From positions 149,655-213,654 of the forward strand of contig FLMG01000368.1 of the NCBI GenBank assembly GCA_900088475.1: 64,000 nt of DNA, given 5' to 3'. The notes below the pieces were generated by a model. That model worked only from the letters and a program-made list of their open reading frames with translations. It was not told the origin of the DNA and searched no databases. A program made the position numbers and the translations under genes. Shown piece by piece: positions 14,510 to 28,500 of the stretch; position 1 is the stretch's first letter, and every line of letters begins with the position of its first letter. This DNA comes from Hyphochytrium catenoides (lineage: Eukaryota; Sar; Hyphochytriomycetes; Hyphochytriales; Hyphochytriaceae).

Positions 14510-17221
14510 ATGATGATGCGTAAGCTTGCTGAGAGTGTTGAGAAGCTTAACATGGACAAGCTGAAAAACGTGGTCGATGACGCGTAAGTGCCATGTGCTT
14601 CTGCATGCTCTTCTGCTTCTTAACTGTGCGACGCAGGAGGCGGGAAGTACAGGCTAGAATGGGAACAGAGACGGATCGGAAGTTGGACGAGGCTCTGTCG
14701 AACAGAAACTGGGGTCTCTCCAGCACACAGCTTAACGAGTTGGCGCAGATGTCATTTAACTAGTAAGTTACCAAAGCTCCATCCGTGCGCTCCCAGTGTA
14801 TCTTGACTAACCTTGAAAGCTGCATCTTTGGGGTTTTCCAGCTCTGATTACATGGTGCTGATGAAGAAGGTTTGGGAGTCTTTGGAACTATCTTCAAGGC
14901 AATGGCGTGTCATCTATAAGGCTTTGACGATTCTAGAGCATTTGGTCAAAAACGGAAACGAAAAAGTCATTGAGGACATTCGTGACAGGATATATAAGAT
15001 ACGGTCGCTGCAGGATTTTAGCTACAATGAAGATGGTGTGGAGAAGGGCTCTGGAGGTAAGAGTTACCGAGGTCTGTCAACCAATAGTCCCTGACGCCTG
15101 CTGTCGGACACCGTCATCGGTTGCGCAGTTAGAGAGAAGGCAAAGCAACTTGCGGCTCTCCTGAACGACAACGATCGCATTAGAGATGAAAGGGCAAAGG
15201 CGAGAGAACTAAGAGAGAAATTCGTTGGCATCGGAAGCGGCGGGGGTTCCTTCGGGAGCTACAGTGGAGGGAGTGGGTACGGTGGCAGTGGCTTTGGAAG
15301 CAGTTCCTCCTTTGAAAGGTCCAATTCCTCACGCTATGACGACTCTGGCCATGGAGGAGGTTACAATCGGAATAAAAGCAGCGACAGCCGGTACGGTGAT
15401 GACTATGATGATGATAGGAAGCTAAGGTACAGCCAACTGCGGTCGGTCTGAAAGGCTCGGAAGCTTATAGGACTCTCTTTTTGCGCGCTAGATCGAAAGT
15501 CTACGATGAGGACGAAGATGAAGAGTATAGTGGGGCAGAAGAGGTGGCGCCAAGGTCAAGCAAAAAGAGAAGCCAGAAAAAGAGCAAGAGCAAGAAGAAG
15601 CTAGTCAGTGAGGTACGTGGACCCTCCGTCTCATCGGGGGGAGTACGTAGGACCCAAGTACTCTATACAATGATCTCATTCCGGGTTAGGACGAGGAAGA
15701 GGAGAGTGAGGAGGAGAGACTTCAAGAAAAGCCTACGAAAGTAGAAGAGCCATCCCTCCTGGACGCGGACGCATTCTTTGGGGACGCACTGCCTTCGACT
15801 TCACAAGGTTTTTCAACAGTACTCCTCTAATACATGGTCTTGGTTCTGACTTCTGTTGTCCAGCGCCCTCTTTTGATGCCTTTGGCATCTCATCCTCTTC
15901 CGCAGCGTTCAATAACGATAATAGCTTCACTGATTTCTTCGGCGCCCCCACCACCAGTGCAACGTTTTCACAATCCGGCGCTCATGACGCATCAAATGCG
16001 TTTCTGTCACCTCCACCGACGACAGCCGCGCCAGCATCTGGAGTTAATCTGAATACCGGGAACGTTCTAGGGCAGGTGATGGGATTTCACAGCCATCAAT
16101 TGCCTCAGGGGCAAGGGACAATGGGTACTCCTGGAGGCGTCCCAGGCACTGCTACTGCAAGCAAGCAATCCTTTATTGCTCAGCAACAATTTCCTTCAAC
16201 AGGGAACGTAGCAAACCTCAATGTAACTTCATCGTCAGCGCAGTATTTTCAACCGTCTCTCATGGGTAGTCAACCTCAATACCATTCAGGTGAATCTGGA
16301 TCGAATCTGGCTGGCCCATTTCTGAGTCCGCACAACCCTAATGTCAATAGTACAGCCGGACTGAGTTCAAATAGCATGCTGGGGCTGACGCCACTTGCCC
16401 CCTTACCCGTAACAATACCCTCAAGCGCACCAAAAGAAGCCTGGCCCCCAGGAGCTTCTGTTGGAGCTCCAAATCAGAATGCGCAACAGAGCCAAGTGGG
16501 TGGCTCTGGAGGCTCGTACCCTTCTTCTGCGCCCAAGGACGCCTGGAGCGCAGGTGCAGGACTGGTTGATCTCAGCACGCTTTCAACGCAAGCGAAAACC
16601 GGGACAACTCAGCCTCCCGCAAGACCAATGCAGACAAATAGTTTTCAGGGTTTGGACGGGTTGGGCACGACATCTAACGCTTTTGGATCAACAGGCTCAA
16701 GGACGTTGTCAATGCCATCAACTGCCAACACCAACCCCTCTAACACCGGTGCGACTGGACTCACCAGGCCAGGAGCTTATGGCCCCAATCAGTTCACCGC
16801 AATGGGTAATGCCCCGTCAAATCTTGGCTCTACTGGTAGCCTTGGTGGACGGAATATTGCGGTGATGCAGCCAATGGGTGCTGGTACCGGGTTTGGAACG
16901 GCGACTGCGTTTCAACCAACGTTCCCTACATCTTCAACCTCAGCTACTGCCCCGGCCCCAGCTCCAGGTGGCATGGGAGGGTTTTCTAACCTTACAAGTG
17001 GGTCAGCCTTAATGACAGGCAATGTAGCTTTCCCTTCCTCAACTGGACCACCCATGGGAAACACAGGTTTCTCAGCTTTTCCTGGTCCTATGAATTCTGG
17101 CACAATGCCTGCCAACTTTGGAAGCCAAGGAAGTAGTACTCAGAGCCGCCCCTTCGCTTCCCAGCAGCCTTTTGGTCAGCAACAGCCACCGCCTCCTCAA
17201 GGCGGCTGGCCAGCCTTCTAG
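14510..17221 (+). CDS. Epsin-family ENTH-domain clathrin adaptor
   Basis: The first exon starts at 14510 with three consecutive ATG codons and reads MRKLAESVEKLNMDKLKNVV, splicing at GTAAGT near 14586. The next exons carry the ENTH hallmarks: NWGLSSTQLNELAQ, then SDYMVLMKKVWE, WRVIYKALTILEHLVKNG, and VREKAKQLAALLNDNDRIRDER. The ENTH domain thus covers about residues 10-150 and should bind phosphoinositides. A glycine/serine-rich linker, an acidic/lysine-rich segment and a long low-complexity tail (381 residues in the last open exon, rich in N, G, S, T, P and Q, with repeated APKEAWPPGA / APKDAWSAGA and FDAFG-like motifs) follow. Such tails in epsins recruit clathrin and AP complexes. The retained ENTH core makes epsin or epsinR the best call; which of the two is unclear. 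Confidence 0.92.
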
Positions 17222-18536
17222 TGACATGACATAGCATATCTATATACAGTCATGGCATAGTTTGTCGCAAAGAACAAATTCAGAATGGCGGAGATCGAAT
17301 GAGAGCTACTCCTTCATTAGCGCAAAATGCAATAGGAGAAACTGAGGAGAATTGCTCGCTGACAGAGAGATCTACTAAATGACTTTTTATTATATGTTGT
17401 CCCCTGTGGGGCGTAATGATTCTCCAGTCGCGCGTGCCATTGTGCTTGCTGCAAGACAAGTAAGCGGACCTTTCGTACGATGCTATTTTCCTGAGGGTTG
17501 TTAACATCTCAAGGATACTGAGTTAAGCAGTCTTCCTCATGTGATGGGGTGTGCTAACTATCTAGCTAGCTAACAGCACGAAGAATTGTCTTACTTCATT
17601 GTTTGTGTCACAGATGACAATTCTTTTAACAGCTACCTTCCTAGGACCATTCGGCCTTTTCCTGATACCTGTTTTCGTAGCTGTTCAGTGCATCCATGGA
17701 GTAGGCAGTCACCTACTGCGCTTGGTGGGGGTCTGCCGAAAGGAATGCGAAGGCGCAGGAGTCGGACTGCAACCGTACTGGGAAGTGGAAAGGTTGTAAG
17801 TGAGATGCTGCTGCTCGTCTTGGGCCGTGTATCTTGAATCGAGGTTACTCGAACGGTAATCGAAAGTGGAAAGCATGGACTTAGGTCTGTGTGGTCTTGA
17901 CGCTATTTGGCGTCCTGAGCACATGTCTCCACTGGAGGCATATCATTGTCTGGACAGACGAGTGATCACAACCAAAGTAGTGCCTCTTCCTTCTCAAAAG
18001 TTATGTCTTCTACATTCTATGCTTTCAAGGCTCTGCTCTACCACACCAGAGACGACAACAACCCCCAGAAAATCAACTGTTGGCGTCTTCCCTGGCAAAA
18101 TAACCTCAGTTCTTCCACCTAGGAGCTAATCATGATAGCGAACTTCTCCTTGCCCTATGCATCTAACACAGTTGCGGAATACGCATTAGCGATCTCCGAT
18201 GTCAGTAAGAGATTGACATATGTGTTATTTCCTGAACATTATCATGTGTACCGACAATGATGACTTGAAAAGGTACTTGCCATCGTTGGCCCAGCAAATA
18301 CTAGGAAAAAGCAAACCCATGGACACTTTATAAGTCCTTTTATAGATAACGGCAGCGTTGCTCCGTGAGAGGTATCGAGTGAGAAAAATCTCCATGTATC
18401 ACAATCTCTGGAGTACACGACGACTCAGCTGAGAGTGGCCAATAGTGCACCATGAGGCAGGTATCCGAGCATCTCCACATAGCAAAAGCTACCTGCATGT
18501 GTTACAGTCGCCATTGTAGACCTTACTTTGGAAACT
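17222..18536. other. Intergenic region, convergent 3' ends
   Basis: This 1.3 kb lies between the stop codons of the epsin (plus) and sulfurtransferase (minus) genes. Short open frames occur on both strands but I recognised none and none extends by splicing into a longer protein. It presumably holds both 3' UTRs. Confidence 0.45.
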
Positions 18537-20295
18537 TCATTTCTCTACAGGCGCTACGCTTTCTGGTAGTGCTCCCCATTCCGACCAGGAGCCATCGTAA
18601 AGAGAAGTCCTGCTATTCCATCAACTCAGACTTCAGCACTTGCTAGGTAGAGATTCATGAAAGGGCATTGTGGACGTACGTTGACCATTCTCTTCCCATC
18701 AGATGAAGCGCAAACGTGAGTACTGCAGCTGTCACACCGGAGCCGCAGCTAACAATAGATTGCATCAGCAACTCGCACTCTCATGAACTACAACCAATCA
18801 TCGGACCTTGTGATAATTTTCTGGCTCTTGTCTGGTTCTATTCCTGTACAAGATTATCACAGGAACTCTATCAACGATATTGGTAAAGTCAACTCTAGTG
18901 ATGAATGACTACTGACCCGCAGCCTTGAAAGCCTCGAGGAGTTCATCCTTGGAGCGAAAGCTCTGAGCATAAGTGTGTTAATGGTCATATTCGAAAAAGC
19001 GTTTCCTCGTGCTCATTACCGTCATGTCCTTGGAGTCAAGCAGTCTCCCGAAAGGCAAATTGATGGCATTCGGCATGTGGCCACCCCTCAAGCCAGCTCG
19101 TGGCTCCTGTAAAGGAATTAGGCTCTATGACGAGGTTACCGCAACCAGCTCGCTTACCGGTTCTGTGCCCATAAACCGACCTGGTGAGCGCGCGTCGAGT
19201 ATTCTCCCTCTTCCAGGATTTTTTGCCAGGTCAGCAATCTGCGGCCAACAATAGGAGGAGTATAAGCATGAGCGGCACAAATGGCTTTTGCATTTCGAGA
19301 GATATCTCCGCTCACGTCATTCATGTCGGCCACGGCGGCATGGTTAAGCTTGGCGTTATAGTGCGACGCGGTCCTTCCAGGGGGTTTCGGTGGGCCGGAC
19401 TCCGTCGTGCCGCCTTCGGAGACCCAGGCCCTGATCCCTCCTTATGTACAGATCCGAAGTGGACTATGTTAATGAGTTTTCGCTTGCGGGTAGAACCCTA
19501 GCGCCTGTCTTACCGTTCAGTATCCGTACATCTTGATGACCAAATACTTTGAACGTCCACCAGACTCGTGCAGCACTAGTCACAGGATCCAGGAGCAGTC
19601 ACACTCAGTATACCACCTTTGAAACCCCGTGGAGGCAATAGACTAGCTTCGTAGTGATAAGCACCCATTTTAGTCTGTGTACCTAAAGGAGTCAGGCTGA
19701 GTATAAACGACGACGGGGTCCATATTGGAGATTCCATAGCTGTCCATAGCATCGGCAAAAGTTTGCTCTGTAAGACCACGCGTCAAGAGATTAGTTAGGG
19801 GATTTGGAAGCACGGAAAGAGAGCTGAACCTGATGGCAGCATATGGGGTAGTGCGCTTTCCCTGTCCGATAGCTCCTCGATATCAAAGAAGACGGCACCG
19901 GGCAGCCTTTTCTAGTATCTCACGTGGTTAGGGCGAGATTCGCAGCTCTTTCATAAGTCATCGGCTAACCTGGAGATAAAGCTCGTGTGGCTTCTTCGAC
20001 GGCTGATTCAGGTACCTATGCTCGGTGCGAACCAAGCATTTATATTGTATGGGTCAACCGCGGGACAAGTAATAGGCACTGACCATGTCGCATCCACAAA
20101 TCTGAATACTCTGAGATCACGCTCCTGCAGTACTTCCGAGGCAGAGAGAAGGTCTCGAGATCCTGCTTTGCCTGTTGTTGCAGCCCTAGTTAAACCTGCC
20201 GCCATAGCAGCCTTTGCTGCCGTAGTACAAGTACCCTCTCTCAGAAGCCTTTGAGGGAAGCCGAACAGTGTTTTACCCCTTGAAAGAAGGGCCAT
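18537..20295 (-). CDS. 3-mercaptopyruvate sulfurtransferase / thiosulfate sulfurtransferase
   Basis: Two rhodanese domains are recovered across about eight exons. ATG at 20295 begins MALLSRGKTLFGFPQRLLR, a basic, hydroxylated N-terminus typical of a mitochondrial presequence. Exon joins then give LRVFRFVDATWS, RLPGAVFFDIEELSD and LPHMLPS (hallmarks of the first domain), SAARVWWTFKVFG, GGIRAWVSEGG, then DARSPGRFMGTEP, GLRGGHMPNAINLPFG and the active-site loop SCGSGVTAA near 18740, where the cysteine carries the persulfide. The last exon gives LYDGSWSEWGALPESVAP and the stop at 18537-18539. The first intron keeps a CTAAC branch-point-like motif. The CGSGVT loop suits mercaptopyruvate as substrate rather than thiosulfate, an inference from family knowledge. 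The exact donor of the last intron is ambiguous between two in-frame choices. Confidence 0.93.
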
Positions 20296-20974
20296 GCTGG
20301 AGTCCACTCCTCCCTTGAGATATGGGAGAGGCTGTGAGTGGTTGCTCCTCTCCTAATCAAGCCGAACTCAACGCAGATGGCACCTGTTGGGCGTATCTTC
20401 TCATACCATTACTCAGCACGCGAGCTTCCTGTTCTCCAGTTCTCCAAGGTTGCCGCGCCGAGCTCTACTTCTACTCTCCTGAAACCTGAAAGATACTCCT
20501 CAAAGCCTTAAAGGTCATCATCCCCGTTTTGTGAAGGGCAGACAGACAGTGAGAAGAGCTGATGTTTCTGTACAGCACACAAGTTCCGCTACGTTCCTGG
20601 GGGACATCTGAGGAACATATTCTAGCTGTGTTGAAATCTGTCTCTCAAACGAAAGGCAGCAGTAGCAGTCTTGAGACTGCTTGAGACTGCTTGAGACCAC
20701 AACGTCATCCTCCTCTTCAGCCTCGCTCGCTCACCCGCTGCTGGCCAAAGAGCAGAGAGATCACCGTTTCTAGCTGGAAGGTCAAAGCCTCTTTTCCGCT
20801 GGCGGCGAACAAGGTGCCTTGTAGGACTTTCAGGTCGCTGATGTCACCCTAGGGAGCTGCCCTAGCAGCTAGAGGTCAAGGGGTTGGCACGATCTCGAGT
20901 TCTATGAAAGCGACCTTCTTTCCTTTGAGTCCAGCGGTCATTAGCCTAGTAGTATCAAGCTGGTCGAGCTCACA
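20296..20974. other. Intergenic region with divergent promoters
   Basis: The sulfurtransferase (minus) and WW-domain gene (plus) start at either side of this 680 bp stretch. Apart from a short tandem repeat at 20671-20700 I see no gene in it. Confidence 0.45.
20671..20700 (+). repeat. Three-copy 10-bp tandem repeat
   Basis: TTGAGACTGC occurs twice in a row, followed by a third, diverged copy (TTGAGACCAC). Related GAGACT units recur in the degenerate array near 62.6 kb. Confidence 0.85.
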
Positions 20975-21985
20975 ATGAGCACCAAAGACCTATCAGCTGA
21001 CAGGAAAAAGAAGGAGCTCGAGGCCCAGAAAGCCCGAGCCCTTGCATGGCAATATCTCAAACAAAAGGACTGTGGGCCGTCAGTCCGTGAATTGCAGAGC
21101 ATGAAGGCCAAAGTGCCTCAAAGACTTCTCGAAGCAGAACGAGAAAAAAAGAAGACAGGCGATAATACATTGGAAGTTCTCGCTCGGCGGAAGGCAGAGG
21201 AACGTCGAAAGCTACTAGCCAATCAAGCTGTAACTCAAACTGCAGCTTCTGCAGCGGACATTGATGCTGGGAAGTCTTCAAAGGGCTCAGACAGTGCTCA
21301 AACTTCCGGACAAAATGGCGGCTGGACTACGTCGGAACATAATGGAGGAGACAAGTCATCCAAGGTAAGCTTCAAAAGCGGTTCATTGCTCCGTTTTGTC
21401 CTAGTCTGAGCTCCTCTCGCCACCACCGCTGTTTCACGACAGGCTATCTCCGCCAAGCTACCACTGTAAGTATAGTCTGTCAAAGGCCTTATCTATCCTC
21501 CAGCGATGCAATGTCTTGCTCTTCTAAACCTTTTCTTTCTACCTGCTGTCATACATGCTCAGGGGCTGGGAAGCTGTAGAAACAGAGGACGGTGATGTGT
21601 ATTATTGGAACAAAGTGACAGATCAAACAAGTTGGAAGATGCCAGCTCCTCCACCTCCTGCGGGTATGGAATCTGCTCTCCACCAGAAGGTGATAACACT
21701 ATTGACTCTAAGTATCTTCCCACTCTGCCAGTGCCATCCGAAGTCACCAATTCTGCCCCAGAGGGTAAGTGTAAGGTCCCGGACTGCCTAATTGGTTATA
21801 GGGTGGAATAACCTACCTAAACAGGCACAGACGGCATACTTAAGGCAAATCCTGCAGGTGAAAGCCGACAGGCGGCGGGGCTGAAAGTGCAGTGGAGCTC
21901 AGGTACAAAAAAGCGAAAGCTCGGAGTTACTTCAGGTGGCGTCAAGATTTTCAGTGATAGTTCTGAAAGACAGGAGAAAGGATGA
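20975..21985 (+). CDS. WW-domain protein, probably nuclear
   Basis: Five exons (20975-21364, 21443-21465, 21563-21663, 21732-21764, 21825-21985) total 708 nt, divisible by three, for 235 residues. The N-terminal half is charged and predicted helical (KKKELEAQKARALAWQYLKQ, then REKKKTGDNTLEVLARRKAE). A single WW domain follows at about residues 138-167: GWEAVETEDGDVYYWNKVT with both signature tryptophans and the YY pair, running directly into a proline-rich stretch. The C-terminus has a nuclear-localisation-like KKRKLGV. The layout resembles WW proteins linked to pre-mRNA splicing or transcription (WBP4/FBP21, PQBP1), but I see no zinc finger or other family-defining motif, so I do not name it. 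Confidence 0.82.
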
Positions 21986-22579
21986 AAAGAGCCTGCCATA
22001 CGTTTCACCGAACGGACCTCAAGGCTGAGAAGTGGCCTGAGCTTCTCTTGTGCTGAACTAGGGAGGAGACTTCATTGACTATCCTCTTGAGACGTATCGT
22101 CGTGATGCCGTCTCAGCTTCTTGCGACACCTTCCAGCTACCCTGTCTTCTATTACCCGCCTCACAGCAACCCATCTTCATGCGTTCCTTTGGGTCTTTGC
22201 TCTACCTAACAGGAATACTCTTATTTATGCTCAGCTGAGAAGATATTATGGCCTTTCTACCTTCAGAAGCTTGTTTGAACTATTGGCTGCTCTTAGCCTT
22301 GTTTTAAAATAGAACCACAGAGCACTTATATGTATCAGTGATAACGGCTGGTGGACCTGCTGCTCTATCTGGGGTACAGAGATGTCATTCTCAAGCTAGG
22401 ACGGTACCCTCTGTCTAAGCAAGTCTCAAACTACGATTGCTTGATCACTAAGCAGCACCTTCTGCTCACAGCGCGTTCGTCGCACTTTCTTTGCATTTGC
22501 TTACTGTGGCCATAATAATAATGCAAGCAGTACCTGCCATTAGAGCCTTCAGGCGACAAAACAAGGTCTTGTAGTGGGG
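21986..22579. other. Intergenic region, convergent 3' ends
   Basis: About 600 bp between the WW gene and the multi-kinase gene. No recognisable coding exon, RNA or repeat was seen. Confidence 0.4.
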
Positions 22580-25500
22580 TCATGCGTCTAGCTGAGTTCC
22601 AAGCTTTTGCGCGACTTCTCTGACATCTCCGGCGAGCTGAGCATCTATCACCTCTAACTTGTTCAACTTGTTGAAGAGGTTCAGCACGGGCCGCATTTCA
22701 TCGTGGTGTGTGTGCCACATCTCCTCGAATTCTAGATCTTCCCGGTCCCAGCCGTTGAACTCTCTCCCCTCCTGACTGTTCTGCATGTTCCCTGTTCCCT
22801 TAGCGGCTTGCTTTCTTTTGACCAGATATCGGTCATAGCTCTCTGATTTTGTGCATGAAAGATAGAATGCCTGTAGTTGAGGAAGAGAGGTGTCGTCAGC
22901 TGAAAGAGCTATAATGGCCTACTTCACCTTCTTACTTTGTATATGTCCGCATATTGTTCCAGCAACGAAAACACCTGGTTATGCACCGTAGGTATGGTCG
23001 TGAGCCGGTGTCTAGCTAAGCTCTTCGGACTACTCTCCAGAAGCTGGGAAGGAAGGACAGGGAAGCCCAGTAGAAGTACAGTTTTACACCGAGAGCTCCT
23101 GGCTGCAGCTGCCACTTGCTCTGCAATAACGGAGGCCTTGAGCTCCACAGTCTCTTGCTCGCTTTGAGAGGCGGTCGTCGAGCGGTAGGCCCTAATGTCT
23201 GCAAGAAGTGTTGTTGCGTCCACAATGTGTACTCCAGGCCCTAAAAGGGCCGTAACCTCTCGGATCCTGCTCAGAGGTGCCCCTAAGAGAAGACAGAGCC
23301 GGGGTGCGACACGTGCAGCAATGGTGGCAGCAAGAGTTGGTAAATGCACAGATCTTCCTTTGGTCCGCTCCGAAGCCCCTCTGGGGATATTCAAGACATC
23401 GAACCGCGACTTTCCATCCTCCTCCTCCCTATAGAGCGTTCTTAGCGTGCTCTCCATGTTAAGATCATCCGCGTGGAAGAGAAGGACAAGTTGTTTGCTC
23501 TTTGCCTCAAAGACCTCATGAAACAGTTCTGCCTATCGGACACGACCATCAGTACTAAGGGCTTCCTTTGAAGAAAGATGAATAAAGGGGATAAAGGATC
23601 ACCGATCGCCCCAATGAGATAGGCAAGGGGCTCGGCTTACCTGGTCCACTGTGCGTGGAAAGTCCACAAGCAAGATTTTCTCATTCTCATCGAGTAGCGA
23701 CAGCACTAGATCGAGCTGAGATACAATCTGCTCAGCAGTATCGGCACGATCAAGATCGACTTGAGATGACCCGGTAAGGGTACACTTCGCCCGCATCATT
23801 TCCTCCACCGAGAAAAGTCTATACCCATACTTGGCAGCAATCTGGGCGCAGAATGTTCTCTTATAGGGGCTATCATCTCTACCCGGTGCGACCAAGATCA
23901 TCCGATAACTGCTCTGCAAAACGTCTTCAGCTAGCTCTTTTTCATCCAAGGCTACATTTCTAAAGAGCTGGATCTTTGGTGTGTGAAGTAAGTTGTGGTC
24001 GTCGACGACGTCCGCCAGATTCTTACACATAACGATTCTGGGCTTGACGATGGAGCTCGTGAAGAGTGAGAGCTGTTGCCGGCACACAGAAATGGCCGAT
24101 GTAGAATGGGCGGGATCCAACAATGGAGGAAGAAGCGTACGAACGGGACACAGAGAAAGGAAGAGCATTAGCGGATAATTAAGGTGGCAAAGCTAAGAAA
24201 AAGGCACAAAGCCCGAGGTGGGACTTGGAGGATACGTAGCTGCATACAGGCCGCATTGTCAACCTACCTGGGCTGAATTTGAGGGGAACCTAAATAGAGC
24301 AAACTTGCTCTCCCGATTATAGACCATTGCCTGTCTTAGCACCGAAATGGTGATCTCTGGGGCCACAGTACGACCCTCCTTCATGCTGCGAAGAATCTCA
24401 GCTGAAAGTCGGCTACCTCGAATCCCTTCCACCCTCAGGAGTTCCATTGGATGGAGAGTGCGATAGCCAAATTCACTGGTCAGATGGCATCACGACAAAA
24501 AGGAGGAAAGTAAGAGTCAATCTCGCCCCCAAAAACCTTGTATACGGCATGGGTGTAAAGATCCATGTATGTCAGCCGTGCCAGGAGAGAAGTTCACCTG
24601 AATGCCGTCTCAGCTGCTTCATATAGGTTATCTTGCTCAATGGCCATTGTTATCACAGTTGGAAGGAGTGCTGAACCAATGTTTTCTTCGTCGTAATCGC
24701 CTTGGTGATCCGGCTTGAAAGTCTTGATCAGGCCGGTCTTTTCGTACATGCGGACAACCTCGACAGTTTCCTTTTGAAAAACTGCGGCACGAAGATCTGT
24801 GTAATTTCGTTTACCCTTCATTGGGCCATTGACCAAAGAAGTCTCAGACTCTACGGGGGAAGAACTATGGAGTAAGTAGTTGATGTGATAAGGTGAACAC
24901 TTGCCCCGGAGCGCTCACCTTTCGGCATGAAAAAAAGAACTTTTGATGGTCCAACTTGCAATCGTCTTTGCAAAGCTACTGCTTGATCGACGGTGTACGG
25001 GAAACCTTCGAGTAGCACCTTCTTGCAGGGCCTAGACCGTATCGAATGTTCCACTGCTCCAAGGATCTCGTCTCTTGACAGATGCGTCCCTGTTTCAAGC
25101 AGAGTCCGTAGCCTTTGCTGAGATGCAATATCCTTGTGGCTTTCGGCGATGGCAGACTCTACGGAGATGTGGTACAGTCCATACTGGTCTGCTTTTTGTC
25201 GACAAAACTCCGTGAAAGCGTTGGAAGGGTAACCGAGTGCAACTATCAATGTTGGTGTGAAGACTTCTTGGAGATGTCTCGACGTGTCAGGCGTCCCCAT
25301 TACAATGCTGTGCAACCTGCCGGTCTGCAGGCACAACAAGCGCAAACAGAGGGACAGTGGTGGAACCATTAGAGACCCAAAGTAAGGTGAACGGTATGAT
25401 AGGGCTAGATGGACCTTTGCATAAAAGGATCGGATATCGATGAGGGCTTGGTGCTGCTGGGACCTGTTCCGCACAGACATCCTTCTTCCCACGTTCTCCC

Positions 25501-28500
25501 GTCTTCTCATTAGTTCTTCCTTTTGGGTAGCCAAGTACACGCAGGAACTCTCGCCCACATGCTGCCATTAAATATAGAGACAAGATCCGAACGACGGGGT
25601 CAGATGGCGCTCTCCCTGGACACATGGGTAAGTCGTAGCTTACTACGGACCTGCTCAAAAGCATAGATATCATCCTTGATTCTAGGAAAGCCAGTGACGA
25701 AGACGTTGGGCCCCCGAGTCTGCGTTATCGCGTATTTTAAGAGCTTAACTGCAGCGTCGGACGTGATCCTTGATGCTGCAAGATCGTCGTCCGCCAGTCC
25801 ATAGAAAGGTGAGCCCTGTTGAGCACTCTAGTGGAAAGTTGGCCATGTTAGGTTTCAAACACCAGGGAAAATTGGCAGTTGGGCAGCTTTACTTCTTTTA
25901 AGGCCAGGCGAACAAAGTCTATGTGGTGGAAGTCGTTGCAGACAGCCACTTGCACGCATTGATCCAGAGAAATAGCTCCCGCTTGAGTGGTCGCACACAA
26001 AAGATAGTACTTTGCACCGCCTGACAATATTGATACCGTGTTACGCCAGTGCTTCAAGAGTTGAGTGGAAGGAACTTGGCACATCTTACCCATTCTGGTC
26101 GCGCCAGGGGCCGGTCCTGTGGCTGACCGCAAGGTATCAGCCTTTTCGTGAGTAGGAAGCTTTTCTCGGACAGATTCTCGTGCTGCCGTCGATTGTGAGG
26201 GTACTGTGTGGTAAACGGGAGGCAAAGTAAGACATGAGCAGTGAAGGATGTGGAGGAAGGGCTCGACAGTCCCCTCTTACACGCGGAATCGCTAGAAGTT
26301 TCTCTTCCCCGGTTAGGGTTATTGTTAATGAGCCATTCTCCTAGGTAACGTATGGCCTCTAATCCCTCTGGTCGAGTAGCAAGTAATTGACGTAGGCCAA
26401 CCGCCAGCACTTGATGCAGAGTCTGCGGTCCTGCTAAGAAGAGTCAATACATGAGGGCTTATTGCTCAAACTCTGCGAGTTACCTGAAACAAAGCTCTGA
26501 TTAGCTAACCTTGCTCCTAGATAGGCGACTGTCGCCAAGTTTGAAACCAGAGGGCCCGTGGGATACTGATCCCGAAGTAAGAAAGATACTTCCTTGGCGT
26601 AGCTACCCGGGCCCACACGATCAACGAGCAGCAGCGAGAAGTCTTGTCAATTGGTTTTTGAGAAACATCAAGAAAGGAAGAATAAAGATCTACCTACCTG
26701 GTGCGGCTTTTGGTTGTGTAGATGTCCTCTTGGGGAAAGCAATATTGTTCGTCTGCATATTTTTCTCTGAAGAATCTCGCCAGTTGGGCCATGACTTGTA
26801 GAGCGAATGGCCGAGAGAAGACCTAGCAAGGGGAAAAGGATGAGCCTCATTTGACTTAAGCTCCAACAAACGGAAGTACCTGAATCACGCAATCACGATC
26901 CCTGAAGGGTTGTAAATGGGTATGTAGCTGGGGAGAGAGAGATGTATGGATTAGTGCCATGAACAGGGTGGGCACAAGAAGCAAGTAACCTCGGGATCCA
27001 CTGGGAGCAGGGCTTGCAGTTCCTCGGAGGTGAGGCAGATCTTGTGTTCAAGCTTTAGTTCGAAGCCCCAGATATCAGCTAGCCGCCTGAAGTCTAGGTA
27101 CCTGGCATGATCATTGCCGATTGGCTGAATTACCAGTGTTTCCTCAGACTACCCTCAAAGCAAGACAAAGCGAGTGATGTTAATAAAGAAGGGACACGAA
27201 AGGACCCAAGCTATCCTTCTGGAGGAGGCGATAGAGTGTTGCATACCGGAAATCCTCGAGGAAACCAATAGCGGACCTCGCGCTCGGCTGCACTCAAGCT
27301 TGAGCTTGCCGTGGCACAGTCGTGGATGTGGCTGGTTCCGAAGCGGCCCCGTACAGTCGGGAATGGCACAGCTGCCTGTTCTTCCGGACTGACAGGTCCT
27401 AAGAGCTCCTTCCACTATGAGGAGGACACATGAAGCGTGATAAGCCTTACAGTTGATAGCACAGTCTAGTGTGTGGTGGTACACCTGCTTTATTGCATTG
27501 ACTCCCTCCATGCAGAGCACCAAACAAGGCTTGCTGGTAAGATAAGCGAGAACTTCGTCGCATAGGTCTGCAGATGAGGAGTTCATCCTCAAAAACTCTT
27601 GAGCCTTTTCTCTGGTGAGAGTCTCTCGAAGCTGTACAACAACCATCAAGTTCCGACTCTGCTCGAGGGACAGGCAAAAAGGAAGCATGGGCAGGTAGCC
27701 AAGAGATGGGGAGATGTGTACGCGTGACGAATGTTAGTGGGTTACGACTTCAAAAGCTGCCAAATGGGAGCAACGGCACCTCAATGGCCTCCAGAACAGC
27801 CTGAAGTTTGGCAGGTGAAGCAGCAAGATGGGGTTTTATAAGGGCAATGGTTCTTTGCAGTCGTCCAGGGTCGTCCTGGATGGTCCTCACTTCACCAAAG
27901 AAAAAGTCAATCTCTCGACTGGCCTTGAAGGCTGAGGGGCTTGCATGAAGGGTTTTCTTGATGGCATCCGCTCCGTACTTTTTGTTGAGCTTCTCAGCCA
28001 GTGCAATGCAGTCACCTAAATGGCAGTATGAGCGCTCGACTAGGCTCCCATATTAAGATCAAGATTTTCTTCATTCTCACCAACAGCATTGAGCTTCTGA
28101 AGTAGCAGGACTGTTACCGGGGCAGACGTCGTGAAGGTTACGAGGTCTTCAAAAGTGGGTAGGGCGAGCTGGTCACTGCGTGATGCAATAATATCCACAA
28201 ATGAGACGAGGTCTGCTTTGTGAGATTGTAGAGAGCACTTGACTTACCAATAAAAGAGCTTAGCATCTCTCTTCGATAGTGTTAATATTTCTTTCCTTTG
28301 TATGGTGAAGCCCTGTTTGACAAATTCTGAGAGTATATTCTCACTTCTGTCTCCTCCCCCTTTATCGGTCGTAGCCCATGCTAGGGGCAAGATTATGGCG
28401 AGTGTCTTCTCCATAGTGTTCTTGGCGGTGTGCTTTAGATAGACCTTCAACTTGTCATAAGGACGAGACTACCATCCTCATTCCTTGACTGGCTTCATCT

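Noticed and set aside
16461-16865. Second long plus-strand frame within the epsin tail
   Set aside because: Alternative frame of the low-complexity epsin tail; the reading frame that continues from the ENTH exons is the real one.
21664-21686. Apparent 23-bp micro-intron in the WW-domain gene
   Set aside because: An ordinary intron of 68 bp using the acceptor before 21732 gives the same downstream frame and a branch-point-like sequence, so no micro-intron is needed.
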